Part shown: piece after piece, positions 1 to 11,312 of the stretch
Position numbering within the stretch: position 1 is the first letter of the stretch
Layout of the letters: each line of letters opens with the position of its first letter
DNA from: Fasciolopsis buskii
Lineage: Eukaryota; Platyhelminthes; Trematoda; Plagiorchiida; Fasciolidae
Direction of reading: 5' to 3'
Length of the DNA stretch: 64,000 nt
NCBI GenBank assembly: GCA_008360955.1
Contig: LUCM01008695.1
Span: 65,323-129,322, forward strand
Notes under the pieces: generated by a model
Seen by the model: the letters and a program-made list of their open reading frames with translations, nothing else
Database searches by the model: none
Told to the model about the DNA's origin: nothing
Translations under genes and position numbers: made by a program

Positions 1-214
1 AACCTTACTCGGCTCGGTACGATTGCAATACTAGCAACCCTGACAGTTGACCAGTACATGGAAAAGACAGTCGGAAGCGATAGCATGTTGAGTGTATTTT
101 GACAGAAGCGTGCGAGCGAAGTGTGCGCGATTTACGCGCAAATGGCGACCACGCTTGGCGGTCAACGTTCGGTTATAGAAGCTATCTGGAGAAACAACTT
201 CACGTTCAGCTACA
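1..214 (-). repeat. LTR of a Ty3/gypsy element, left copy, cut by window start
   Basis: Bases 1-199 recur without visible change at 3200-3398, and a looser match continues to 214 / 3413. Read on the - strand the shared block starts with TGTAG, so it has the TG start usual for an LTR. Pol coding in between is also on the - strand, which would make this the 3' LTR. Its outer end lies outside the window, so total LTR length and target-site duplication cannot be seen. Direct repeats flanking gag and integrase remnants make an LTR pair the simplest reading. Confidence 0.75.
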
Positions 215-856
215 GGGGCCACCTCATAGAAAACCGTCGGAGAAGGGCTTCAATTGGGACCATACGGAACAAGCCGGAGATTGCTCATGTCGTGGGCCTG
301 GGAATTGATCGCCAATCGGAAAATTTGCCGTTCTTCTGGTGGTCTCGTGAATATTAGCTTTTGGGGAGCTGACCGTGCGCCGGACACCTAACCTGAAAAA
401 CACCGTTGGGATGTGGATACAGGAGGTGCGATCACCCGGCCTAGCTGCGCCCGCACACCACGTCAGCCGAGCTGCCCGTCATAACGCTGGATCTGACCGC
501 GTCCCCCACACACGGGCCTCATTCTCTCCCATAATCTTCGCTAGGCGGGGTTGAATATGAGTGTCTGACCTCGAGTTCTCCTCGTCCTCTGGTGCGTGTA
601 TGATGTCGACCATGAGACCGATGACTGTCGTGCCGGAGTCCGTGGAATCGCCTCGGCCCTAGGATTCTTTTGAGAGAGGGTAAGACAAGGACAAACTGGT
701 GGAAACGCTGCTCGGGATCGAATTGGTGGCGGACACCTAACATCGATCGGTGCTGCACTTGTCGGTTTAACATGGAGCAGCATGTCCATTGGCGCAAAAA
801 TTATCGGTAGAAAAATGTCGTCCTATTAAGCACCGATATGCATTTACGACAGGAGT
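215..856. other. 3' region of the LTR element, no coding recognised
   Basis: Between the integrase stop (about 857) and the LTR edge (214) I find no recognisable domain. Bases 429-475 share a GC-rich block with 8510-8566 (see the dispersed repeat), so part of this stretch may be an insertion rather than element sequence. Confidence 0.4.
429..475 (+). repeat. Dispersed GC-rich repeat, copy 1
   Basis: The block CCTAGCTGCGCCCGCACACC followed by GCCGAGCTGCCCG recurs with few changes at 8519-8556, in the same orientation. The two blocks sit in otherwise different surroundings. It could be part of a longer diverged element whose ends I cannot see. Confidence 0.5.
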
Positions 857-1985
857 TTATTCAATCATCTGATGCGAAAATTCCAAGAAAATCAGAGAAG
901 CGCACTGGTTGCCGTACCTTGCGGTCGCTACGGCTGCGTCGCATATCCGGAACTTCGGGTGTGATTGGTGGTGTTTTGGCCTTATCCCCACCAACAGTCT
1001 CAACGGGTGACGTCGGTAATGGCTGTGATCGACCGGATTGATGGGACTCAGCAGATAAAAGGAGCCCGTCTTTAGAACTGCATTCCATGGCGGCAGGTTT
1101 AATACGATTGATAGACACCGTGTCCTGCCGACCAGCAATGTCCAAAATGAACCTTCAAGGACCGAGTCTTACCAAGCAAAACAGACCGGCATACGGTGGT
1201 TGCAGTGGTGGTCGAACACCATCAATACGCACAAAAATATGAGTTGAACTTGTCAATGCGGTTGGAATGTATCCCGAAGATCGATGGTCCTGCGGTGGAT
1301 TAGCACGAAGTGTTCACAGGTTATGTGCGAGACGTTTTGCATAGGCATAGTCGTAGATGAAGTGCCTGAGTCTCATTGGGGACAACAACTCCCCGGGGAG
1401 TCAAGCGTGCAACCAAACACAGGCTCGTTTGAGGTAGCGCGCAGTTCTTCCTTAACAAAGCTACGAAGGCTTAAGAGAGCCAACGGCAGTATTCCGCTTC
1501 AAAGCGGGTTGGCCCCCTGCTAGCACAGCAGCTTCCAGCTGACCATGGAGTCTTTCCACCAGACCGTCAGCTTGCGGGTGGTAGGCGGTTATTTAAATAT
1601 GGTTATATCCAGGTGTTTAAATCATGGTTGAAAACGCTCCGTCGAAATGTGAGCCGCGGTCGGTGGTCACTAAAGCTGGGCAACCAATTATGCTTACCCA
1701 TCCAGAAAAGGTTTTCGCGGCCCCTTTAAAGGTAGGGTAGGGAGTTGGTATGGCTTAGGACCAGCGAGTAAAGCGGTCCACACAGGTGAGTACGCAGACA
1801 CAGCCGTGAGACGGCGGACGAGGGCCAAGGAGATCAACGTGTACGCGGTGGAAACGTGTCTCTGGTTCGGGGAAAGTGGCCGACATCAGAGGCAGGCGCG
1901 GGACCACTGGCGCACGTCATTTTTGAAGTTGAAACAAACAAAAGGCACTGTTACCGGAGCAGCCACATCCGAGAGGGAGAGGTTG
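857..1985 (-). pseudogene. pol: Ty3/gypsy integrase (C-terminal pol) remnant
   Basis: The - strand encodes, across several frames, the end of a gypsy-type Pol. In order from 1985 downwards: VRQWSRACL (zinc-binding region, about 1890), VHVDLLGP with the first catalytic Asp (1818-1843), LTCVDRFTRWS, TTDRGSHF with the second Asp (1643-1668), AYHPQADGLVERLHG with the catalytic Glu (1542-1589), then HIFVRIDGVRPPLQPPY and GRQDTVSINRIKPA of the C-terminal domain, ending RFSDFLGIFASDD near 861. Integrase removes two bases from cDNA ends and joins them to host DNA. All three DDE residues are still readable, but stops and frameshifts split the frame, so this is a dead copy. Protease, RT and RNase H are missing between here and the gag remnant. 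Confidence 0.85.
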
Positions 1986-2106
1986 GGTTTTAACCGTGTT
2001 TGATATTTGATTTTGCGTGTTGCTACTTACTGGCTGCGGTTTTCCATCGGCATTTTTCGGCATGTTCTGTTCTCGCTACTTCTTTCGTTTTTAAAAATAC
2101 GGTGTC

Positions 2107-2902
2107 ATGTCCACAGAGCGAAAACCGTTGACAGACCCGACAGTAGGTTCGATAACTCTTCATATACCTTCGCTCGCGCCGTCTGATCCTCAACTCTGGT
2201 TAACTTTAGTTGAGTTGGAGTCCAAGAATTACAGAACGACTAGTGACGCCAGCCGCTTTAGATAGGTGGCTGTCCGCCTTCCTCTAGATGTAACCCTTCA
2301 GATCAGGAACATCATCGTCTAGTTACGACGCTTTAAAAGAAGCGGTTAAATCTCGCACTACCCCTTTGGAAGATCAACGCATCCGACAACTTCTTCAAGG
2401 GCTCGAGCGGAGAACTAAAATGCCCTCAGAACTATTATGGAAAATGCGGCCTCTTGGAGATGCAAAGTTCGGCGACAACCCGATGCTAAGAGAGCTGTGG
2501 CCTCAAAGACTCCCACCACGTTTGCCTCCGTTGCTTAGTACTGCGCGCAAATATTCACCAGAAGAAATAGCCAAGATTGCTGACGACTTTATGCCGCGTG
2601 ATAGCCCGTGTGTCTCAACACTGAATAACCTTTCATTCCCCAGAACCGCATCTCCATCTTCACAGGACGAATTGACAACCATTCTGACGAGGATCAACGC
2701 ACCGTTGCAGCGGATCACAGTCGATAGCGATTGGCGACGAGATCCGGTCAGCCCGCGTTGCGGCAGGCGTTGCAGCCTCTCTCCCAAGCGACCCTTTCTG
2801 ACATCAGTGGAAGGTTACTGTAGGTATCATAACCGCTTCCGAAGCTTAACAAAACTTTGTGACACCGGTTGCGCATTTGAGGGCAAGAAGCAAGGAAACT
2901 AA
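2107..2902 (+). pseudogene. gag: Ty3/gypsy Gag remnant with CHCC box
   Basis: A + strand Gag starts at ATG 2107 (MSTERKPLTDPTVGSI) and shows the N-terminal pattern of gypsy capsids (PSLAPSDPQLWLTLVELES). Frameshifts or stops near 2260 and 2340 follow. From 2366 to 2902 there is an open stretch of 178 codons with the capsid motif LRELWPQRLP and YSPEEIAKIADDFM. It ends in a cysteine/histidine box, CRYHNRFRSLTKLCDTGC, i.e. C-x2-H-x9-C-x3-C. That order (CHCC rather than CCHC) is the hallmark of CsRn1-type Gag in flukes. The gene points away from the integrase remnant, opposite to any normal gag-pol order. Gag would form the virus-like particle and bind RNA; this copy cannot make the full protein. 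Confidence 0.82.
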
Positions 2903-3199
2903 GTTCCCGGTTCGTGGTCGCGGCAAATTTGCACAAAGGAAAGTCAAACGGGATACGGGGACGCACCCGTATATTCACTTGGGTTACCCGAGAAACACAA
3001 TTTGAGGCATGATGGAAATGCGTAATGTAATGTTCATGGCAAACGTCTGCGAGTAAAAAATCAAAGATAGGTAAGGGGTCTGAAAACATAATATGGGACA
3101 TTCTGGAACTGGTTACTTACGGCGTGTAGAACGGATAGTCCCACCGCGAATCTCATATTGCGTTGGATTGCCCTCAACTTTTGTGACCACTTTTGCGTC

Positions 3200-3413
3200 A
3201 ACCTTACTCGGCTCGGTACGATTGCAATACTAGCAACCCTGACAGTTGACCAGTACATGGAAAAGACAGTCGGAAGCGATAGCATGTTGAGTGTATTTTG
3301 ACAGAAGCGTGCGAGCGAAGTGTGCGCGATTTACGCGCAAATGGCGACCACGCTTGGCGGTCAACGTTCGGTTATAGAAGCTATCTGGAGAAACAACTCC
3401 AAGTTCCCCTACA
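3200..3413 (-). repeat. LTR of a Ty3/gypsy element, right copy
   Basis: Direct repeat of bases 1-214, same orientation, near-identical over its first 199 bases. The match stops at the ACA of 3411-3413, which on the - strand is a TGT start. Both copies diverge completely just past that point, as expected at an LTR edge. For the - strand element this is the 5' LTR. The inner edge lies left of 3200 but cannot be placed because the partner copy is truncated by the window. I could not identify a convincing primer binding site. Confidence 0.72.
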
Positions 3414-5540
3414 GGCGAGTTGTTTGTAAATGCATCAAATGTGCCTATCGTTAATCCACTGTAGCATGATCAGTGTGGCAAATGTTGTGATGGGGCCGAA
3501 ACTTTCGAAATTCAAAATTATATAGCAATGCGCAGAGGTATTGTTTAGAGACGAAAATCGATATAAATTTCATAAGATTCTGAAAATTTTGAACATAAAT
3601 TAGAACATAAGACGGGATGGATGAAAGAGCCACACACGATAAAATTTACAATTCGGTGTAATATTGGAGATGAAGTCGAAGGATGGAAATCAGGACTTCG
3701 CATGTCTTTTTAGCAGATGAAGTTTTATAAATTCTTTGAAGCAGACGTTCTGAGTCGCAAGAACGCTAATTGCGCTGGCGGTGAACTGGAACGTGAGGTG
3801 CTATGGATCCATTTTCTTCTTATCAAGAAGAAAGCAAGTTGGTGAAGAAATGAACCCGTTCTTAAATACGCCTTCCAATATTATCCAACATGTTGTAATT
3901 TAATTATAATAATTGCGTACTTTGCTCCATCTACCAGAGGCATGCGCCAAGCACAATCAAATTCGTACAGGGTTGGCGCAGAGAAACGTGAATGACAAAA
4001 GCCATGATGGACATAGGATGTTTGTGCGACTTTGGTTTACTCAGAGGCACATTTGGAAGCAAGATCAGAATCTGCAACGTATTATGCAATGCACAAGCAT
4101 GCCACTCAAAAGTCAAAGCAATAGAAACTGTTGTGCATGATTGTGCAACATTTTCTGAGGCTAGTTTTTAGCAGCGGATATTGCTGTTAGTTTGGGTCTA
4201 AGGATGAGGACCATTCATGGAGTTTGGACACGGTCACCATGAAATAACTAATGCAGTATGACATTTAAGACCTGTGGCTTGAGATTAAGAGCGAGGGTGA
4301 ATTGGTCTTAAGTCAATTCTTGTGGGACTTCTCGGTGATACACAAATAGGTGCCCTGGCTAAAAGCAAGGGGACTGATGTGGTAAGGTGACCGTCGTTAG
4401 TCTGGGGTCCGGAGAGATATAACTGCGATTGCCGTTATGATGCAACTTGGTGACTATTCCGAAGCTGTTCGGTGTTGTTGTTGATTTGCGGACGGAAGAA
4501 TGGACCAGATTTTAGAAGAGCAGGTTTTTACGAAAGTCACAAGGAGGCGGAAAGGGCAAAGTGTGATGATGCTAAGGCCGTTATTCTGTATCCGAACAGG
4601 ATGACGGTAACTTGTACTAACTAGTTTCTATAAGCATAATTGTGTAAGTGAGAAAGAAAGGGCAGCAGTTATACCAGGCTTTACCTTACGCGTCACGTGT
4701 GCGCTGATGGGGCAAGATAGGGTTGAAAACCAGTGTTGAGATGACAGTATTTTCGGCCATTACCCCAGATCGACTAACAGCGCAGCCAAATACATATCTA
4801 TCAAACAAGGTCGGTTCAGGGTGTCCCCACTCAAAGGGCCAAGTCTGGGCTGACGACACGCGTGTCAATTGTTGAATTTTGTCCATGCCTTCGCAGCCCG
4901 AGTTAGTCTTTTTGCTGGATTCAAGGTGATACCGACAGAATGTTTTCCTATTTTAGTAACAAAGAAATGGCCGCTCTAGTATAGGCACGTTCAGTAGTTC
5001 CTCCGCCTGACTTTAACTTTGCTCGATATAGGCTTTCTCAAATGTGCAAAGAGGCCTGTTTCCCCCACTTTCGGAGATGCTGAGATGAACATACCAGGGG
5101 TCATTACGGGCTTCTATGAACCGACTAAATGAAGCTAAAATGTGGACAAGCAGATACATGCAGGATGGTAGTTTGTCTTACTGCCCAAACATGCATCCCC
5201 GACTAGGTCATCTACAACGTATCCTCCTGTAACGAATTCATTACCATCACATTTCAGATTCCACCCACGCAACCTAGAACAGACTGAACCATGCATCTTT
5301 TGCGCCGTATGAACCCGTAGATCCGCCGCGTGTACGCCTGCCCCCGTTAGAATCCACCGTTATTCTATTCTGAAAACAGTCTTATGGACCCGAAAACGCC
5401 CATGGGCACTGTGAAACTGTCTTCCAACTACCGTTCAACCGCTTGCGCATATCCACTTCTCTAGCTCTCGAATTTCAGACTGCTTCGTCCCTTCTCTCCC
5501 TGTGGTTATTCTGCATACCTGCCATGATCATAAGTCCTAT
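3414..5540. other. No gene recognised
   Basis: AT-rich, mostly unstructured sequence. Open stretches of 60-75 codons occur on both strands with no recognisable motif and no supporting splice sites, so I do not call them. Confidence 0.5.
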
Positions 5541-5559
5541 CATTCAGCTGAAGGAATAC

Positions 5560-6600
5560 GTGGCTGCATCAGAAATCACATCTCCGACAGCTTTTATCCC
5601 AGCCTTTTAACTGTCTATTCATACTTTTCAGGAAACTACTAGCCCATCTGGCCCTCCAATACCGGCCCGCTAAGCGTAATGTCAACGAAAACCGTGCCAC
5701 TGATTGCGCTAAATACTCCTGCTGCGACGAACCCTTGCGACTGGACTCTGCTGCAAACAAGCATGTTACTCGAAGTATTCAAAAAATTAACGGCAATGAC
5801 ATTAAAGCAAGCATCCCTCTGCCATTAGAATGGCACACGCGACCTCTAACTTCCCGATCTTTTGCCAGCTGAGACCGAAAACATCGAATTCAAAAATGAT
5901 AGCATGGAGCGTGCAAGTACATTTAAGAGCGGCTATTGCTTCCTACTTACTCGTTTTCTTATCCATCTCACCTCTAAGTCCAGTTCGTCGCCAGCCGCAA
6001 TAAAGCGCAACAGGCATCCTAGCGACTTCCACTATCTTTCTCCGCAAGGTTCTTTGCGAAATTACATTCTGTAAGTAATCTGGCGTTGCCCTGACTGCTT
6101 TCCTTCGTCTTCATCTTTACCACGAAATCAGCCCTTTATTCTTAGTAAATATGACCTTTATATACTTCACAGAACGTATCGCCCGATTTTCCCAATCTGT
6201 ACATGCGTATCATGTTTTCCTTACTCTCCACCTTCTCAGTGTAACTTTTCTGCCCATTACGTGACGCTCTTGACTCCCGCGGGCCCTGTCCACATCCCAA
6301 CAACTGCCATCGTCCTTTAGGTAAATTTTGCGTCTGCGACACGCATATTTGTTGCATTTAATTGCGAAGTGACTTGTTGCCTGCCACTCTGGTTTGGCCT
6401 CCCCTATATTGTGAAACAACTTGTCCATCTCTGAACTTTGGCCACCGCGTTTGTACCTTGCTCATTAAATGACAGATTCTATTCGTGTTTCCAAGAGTTC
6501 CTGAATTATCCAAGGGAGCACATGACCCGATTTTCTCTCTATTTTTCCCTTCCAACTTGTACCAATGCTGTACATATTTGATCTTACCTTGAGCTTGCCT
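5560..6600 (+). repeat. CR1-like element, 5' region homologous to 14690-15460
   Basis: Pyrimidine-rich + strand sequence that shares ordered blocks with 14690-15460: an AAAATGACAGCAT-type block (about 5895 and 14714), TCCAGTxCGxCGCCAGCCGCA (about 5980 and 14802), CACCTTxTCAG with CATxACGTxACGC (about 6230 and 15045), and TTTGATCTTxCC near 6579 and 15396. At 15.4 kb these blocks lie upstream of a CR1-type ORF1, so this is probably the 5' part of another copy of that family. The match is roughly two-thirds identical by eye and no coding function is claimed. Confidence 0.4.
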
Positions 6601-6622
6601 GTTGCAAATTTTGAAGCATGCA

Positions 6623-6640
6623 CATTATTATTATTACTAT
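6623..6640 (+). repeat. (ATT)n-like microsatellite
   Basis: Short imperfect run of ATT units next to the CR1-like block that ends near 6600. Confidence 0.6.
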
Positions 6641-6672
6641 TACTTTTAATACTATTATGATTTTATCTTCAG

Positions 6673-7360
6673 TAAATTCCTCTCCCGAATAGTTGGCGAC
6701 GCAGAAATATTTCTCACCCAAATCATGAACACCATTGCTGACGAGGATAGTTTGACTTTCAATCTTTATTGCGGGCAGTATGCACGCATGCCAAAGGACT
6801 CAGAACTTCGATACACATTCGTTGGCCTAAGTGCTGAAGTCTATTGAGACTGGAATTATTTCGAAGTTAGTGGAACCTAGAGCATCAAACCGAAAGGTGT
6901 AGACGATTCTTATGTCATCTACGATCAGGAAAAGGACCCCACTTCTATTACCGGTAAGGAAATCATTGGCGTACAAAATGAACAGCGGTTGGTCCAGTGA
7001 ATTGCCTTAGGTTGCGCTGTTAGTTAATTTACTGGATGTGAGTTTTAACCACTCACTTTTACAGGTGACTTCCGCACTTGGGATATAGGGGCTGTTATCC
7101 CACATGCTTTGGTTGCGTCCACCAGCCTGCGATGGGATCCCTCATTAAAGGCTTCCGACAGTGTCCAAATAGATTACAGTCACCACAGCTTCGGCGGCAA
7201 CAACTTTTGTGATTATATTTTGGCAGCCCGTCATTCATATAACTCATGATTTCTTTCAGAGGAAACCATGCTGGTCAGTGATGAAGTGCTTGTTCTCTGA
7301 AGGATATGCCATGAACTGCCTTTTGATCAATCACTCCATGATTCTGGAGACAACCGGGGT
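6673..7360 (+). pseudogene. Possible decayed multi-exon gene, family unknown
   Basis: Three exon-like pieces keep one frame across phase-compatible junctions. Piece 1 is 6673-6953, after acceptor TTATCTTCAG and before donor G/GTAAGG. Piece 2 is 7065-7229, after acceptor CTCACTTTTACAG. Piece 3 starts at 7260, after acceptor GATTTCTTTCAG. The translation is protein-like (DEDSLTFNLYCGQYARMPK; GDFRTWDIGAVIPHALVAS; SVQIDYSHHSFGGNNFCDY). Piece 1 contains an in-frame TGA (6845) and TAG (6878), and piece 3 a TGA near 7301. The third intron would be 30 nt with a weak donor (GTCATT). I do not recognise the protein. It may be a degenerate gene copy, or chance. Confidence 0.33.
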
Positions 7361-7399
7361 TCATTCGATTGGCCGATGGTCTGGTTGATCAGATCGCGC

Positions 7400-7610
7400 T
7401 GATAATGATGATGCGTATTTCTCAATTTGCGAGAGACATGCGCAAGGCAAGACCAAGATTTCAAAGCGATGATGATGGGGAAATACGAATAATATAAATA
7501 GAAGGGAAAGGGGTTGAGAGCAACCTTGAGTAATTTGAAAGGTTTGTTTATTTTTGTACATTTCTCAACATGCGAGATTCATGCGCAAGGCAAGTTCAAA
7601 ATTGCGCAAA
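7400..7610 (-). repeat. Inverted copies of a CR1-associated motif
   Basis: The - strand of 7405-7450 and of 7560-7605 matches the + strand block at 15392-15432. At protein level they share LPCACLSQIEK versus LPCAYLSQIEK. A direct-orientation relative sits at 6579. Repeats of one family therefore lie in both orientations within 9 kb. Function unknown. Confidence 0.5.
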
Positions 7611-7619
7611 TAAGTCACA

Positions 7620-10600
7620 GGGCAGACAAGGAAGACAGAAACCAAACAGGTAATGCAATGTGGTTTCGCTCGCAAGATCATAACAGGCAATGTAATTTGA
7701 TAAGCACGAGGCTTGGATTTCATATCAAAGCAAGATAATGATTCGCAAACGTTTTTCTGTGACTGATTATACGTATACACTGCGAGTAATACCATGTTTG
7801 AATGCAGCAAAGGTGCTTATCGCCGGCGCAAAATATGGCCGGAAGGCAATGGCTGTCGCCGCCAGTTGGCCGGGATCCTCGAAAATCGAGAGAGCTATAT
7901 GGTGAAGATGAAGATCAATATGGATGTGATAACGGGATAGAGATGCATAAAAACCAGACTGGATATCATATGAAGCAGTAAAATACGCGAAAAATCTGAA
8001 AGCGGCGACACTGAATGAAAATTGTGCAATCGTAACACTAATACGTGAGGTTTGTTTTGAGAAATTTTGAGTTCATGAATTTTGCTTTGGTCGAGAGATG
8101 AGGTGGGGTTGGAAAGAAAGAAGGAGAACCGGAATCAATTGAGACAACGTCTGGCGGACTCTTGTGGAGAACTGCTACCAAGAGCGTCGGTCTGCTGCCA
8201 ACTTCCGCAGAACAGAATAGAGGTTGATGAAAAATGGCGGTCCTAAGCTGTTTTCGAATGTCAAGATGCATTGTTAAACGTCAATTTATATCAGGTGCCA
8301 ATAAAAATACTTTCGTTCGTGGGTCCGTTTTGTCCGGTTTTTGCGGAAGAATTTTGGGACGAAGCAAGTGGAAGACAGTAAAACACGGTATGCGTGAATT
8401 TAGAAGATAGAATGCTGTTTACAACAACAGTGCTAGTGGGTGGTGCTTACCGATTGCTGGGCACCCAACATGCAAACAAAGTTTGAGGGTGAACACAGGA
8501 GCTGTAATTCTCCAACCTAGCTGCACCCGCACACCGCTGCGGCCGAGCTGCCCGCCCGATGTGCGCCGGTCAAAGCGGTGGATTTCGTATGGCGGGGTAA
8601 GGAAAACATCGTCCTTCCAGAATCGAATAATCGCCAGAATATGGGTAAGTGTTTCCATTCAAACCGTACTGTAAGGCCTGGAAAAGAGAGAAAGCGGACG
8701 GAAGGCGGTCTGGCCTAGCTGCCAGCTGCAGATTAAGGAGCGATCAATGTTACGAGCGGCTCTGAGAAGGGAGTTACTAGAAAGTATAGTGCAATTCAAA
8801 ATATTTGGATGGCGGCTAGGCAATCCGGGTTTCCTTGCTTACATATTTGTTTAAATAGATAAGCTGGCTAATCTAGTGTGTGGACCGGTTGTGCTATGAG
8901 TAGACAGAATGAACCAGTATCTTATAGGACGGACAGGGAACAATTGCTGCTAATATAAACAATGATCGACCTGCAAAGATAGATGCATAAAGGATTGGCT
9001 AAGTTCAGCGCCGAAATCATGGATTGCATTCCACTCTAGGAGGCCGTGCCTTTCGAAAACAAGAAATGGTCGGGGCTGGCAGGTACAGCAGATGGAAACG
9101 GTCCCTATGGAAAGAGATGATACCGAGCAGGATTCTATGTTCGTGGAGATAGTGTGAGGTCTGAATTGTCCAAAATGGACGGAGATATCGATGAGGAGTG
9201 GGAAAGGATGAATCCAAGATGGTGACTCGATTTCGTCTGGTCGGTACCGTCTGAGTTAGTAAGAAATAAGGTGATTTCAAAGGGCCAGAGCCATTTGCTT
9301 GGAGAGAGGAGTTGATGAAAACTAAAGGTGAGGATGGAAGTGAATGTTTATTTTAGAAGACGGTGGCCGGGTATGGTTTTCACACCGTTTTGGCGACGGC
9401 GTCGGTATTAATTAGGTGAGTGGGTGGGAGAGAGCCATGAGTGAGCAGTTAGAACGATAACGTTTGTGGATATGAAGTCAAACTATTGAGCGATAGGTAC
9501 CGTTTTGCAGGCAGAGAAACGGTGGGGTGCATCCGACTTGGAACTGCATGTAAATAAGTAGCATGCGCTGGTGCTGGAGCTCCGTTTGAAGTGGGAGAGG
9601 CCAGGTTGATGGCTTTATGATATGAGTAAGGCGATTTACTTTCCTTGCTGCAATGAACGAAAAGATGACATCAATGTGTTTTTTCAGAAGCCCAATCCCG
9701 TTTCATACATTCGATCTTAGAGTGGGTATGGGTGGTATATATTAATGAGAAAGGGTACAGTAACTACTTTACGCACTTCGTTTTTAAATGCAATAGACAA
9801 TGGTGACGAAGTGCGCAACTGTTGGGGAAGTTCGTTCCATCATGGCGAATATGCAACAACAAAGAATTTGGAAGTCTTTGTGACTGGGAATTATAGTGGA
9901 ATCCGCATTTCAGAGAGAGAATGGGAGAATTTCCAACACGGGTGCTTCCTTTGTTATGTGTGGAATTATGGTTGACGTTGTCCTCCCAGAAGGAATTTGC
10001 CATGTTTGACTGGCAGGTTGGTCAGCCTCCTTAACCAGCAAGATGAATGATGGAGGCAATACGTCTAGCCCCGCGTGACAGCCAAAATTTGTTTTTGAGG
10101 GCAGCGGAGACATTTCTTTTGGTAGAAAACTAAACCGTTGAAAATGATTCCGAGGTCAAACAGGGTGGACAAGGAATACGGAGATTACTGTCAGTTGTAA
10201 AGAATATGGCAAAGAATCTACCAGAATCCGTGGCTATTCATCGAGAATTGTTGGGTTTTGTTTTATTGTGTGCTACATTGGAGGGGGATGCTGCGGTGAT
10301 GAGGATGGCACAGAACCTGAAGCGCCGGTCAGCACGACTGACTGTATTAGGAGAACTCAACCTCTTTGAAATCAGCTGGGTCGACAGAATAGTACCTGGG
10401 AACATAAATAATAATGATAATTTGGCACTGGCTTGACTTAATGCGTTAAGCGGGCAACTAGACTCAGATAAAAGCAGCAAACGCCGACTCTGGTCCTAGT
10501 GATATTTAATCGCATGAAAGTACCATGTTCCATAATATTTGAAGAGTCACTGGGTAAAACTGGTCTTAGTGTGCTGCAGGATATATTGATTGCAGGAAGC

Positions 10601-11312
10601 GCCAAGGCACGTGATAAACATATTTGCAATTTTGAGCGAATGAACGAGGGCGATATAAGAAATGTGGCAGCATATATCTGCTGGAAGCCATGGGGTCAAG
10701 ATCCATTAGTCGATGGAAGATGAGCTGCAATATGAAGTGGATTACCACAGTCAACCGAGGATTTAGATCTCTTAAGGAAGCGGAGGAATAAGCGCCGTCC
10801 GCCCCGGGGCAAGAGTAAGATGAAGGAAGCTGTTAAGTTTCAAACGAAGCAAAGAGTGCGCCATAAAGGTCGTAACTTTCATAGTGCCTGGGTCTCAAAT
10901 GCCAAGCTGAATAAAAGTCGAGGCTGTGCAATTACGTATGAAGTAATAATTTCGGGATAGGAATGCAACCATAAATGAAATTTTGTAAAAGTGGTTTCAA
11001 AAGCTACGCTTTAGTGTGTGGGCAGCGTAAAAAGAGATGAAGAGAGCTCGGCCACTGAGGATGAGGAAAAAGCCCAGGATGTTCTAGCAAAACTCAAGAG
11101 TGATTAGAATCCGGGGGTTCAGAGAAGAAAACGGGAACTTACGACATACATTAAGTAAACAGAAAAAGAAAAGCAAAATGGAAAAGTAGAGAAAGAGACG
11201 CAGATCATAATAGGGACAAACACGGTGCAATAAAAGTAGACAGAAGCAGAAATTTTGAGCATCAGGTCGGCTGGCGAGGGTAAATTGAGTGGAAAGAGAA
11301 GGGACGAACAAA
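7620..11312. other. Purine-rich + strand, no gene recognised
   Basis: No domain is recognisable. The + strand is clearly purine-rich for several kilobases, while 13.3-19.2 kb is pyrimidine-rich. This matches the idea that - strand CR1-type sequence continues here in heavily decayed form. Open stretches such as 9745-9975 and 10206-10436 have no identifiable motif. Confidence 0.4.
8517..8566 (+). repeat. Dispersed GC-rich repeat, copy 2
   Basis: Partner of 429-475: CCTAGCTGCACCCGCACACC, a variable hexamer, then GCCGAGCTGCCCG. A shorter echo (GGCCTAGCTGCCAGCTGC) lies near 8712. Confidence 0.5.
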
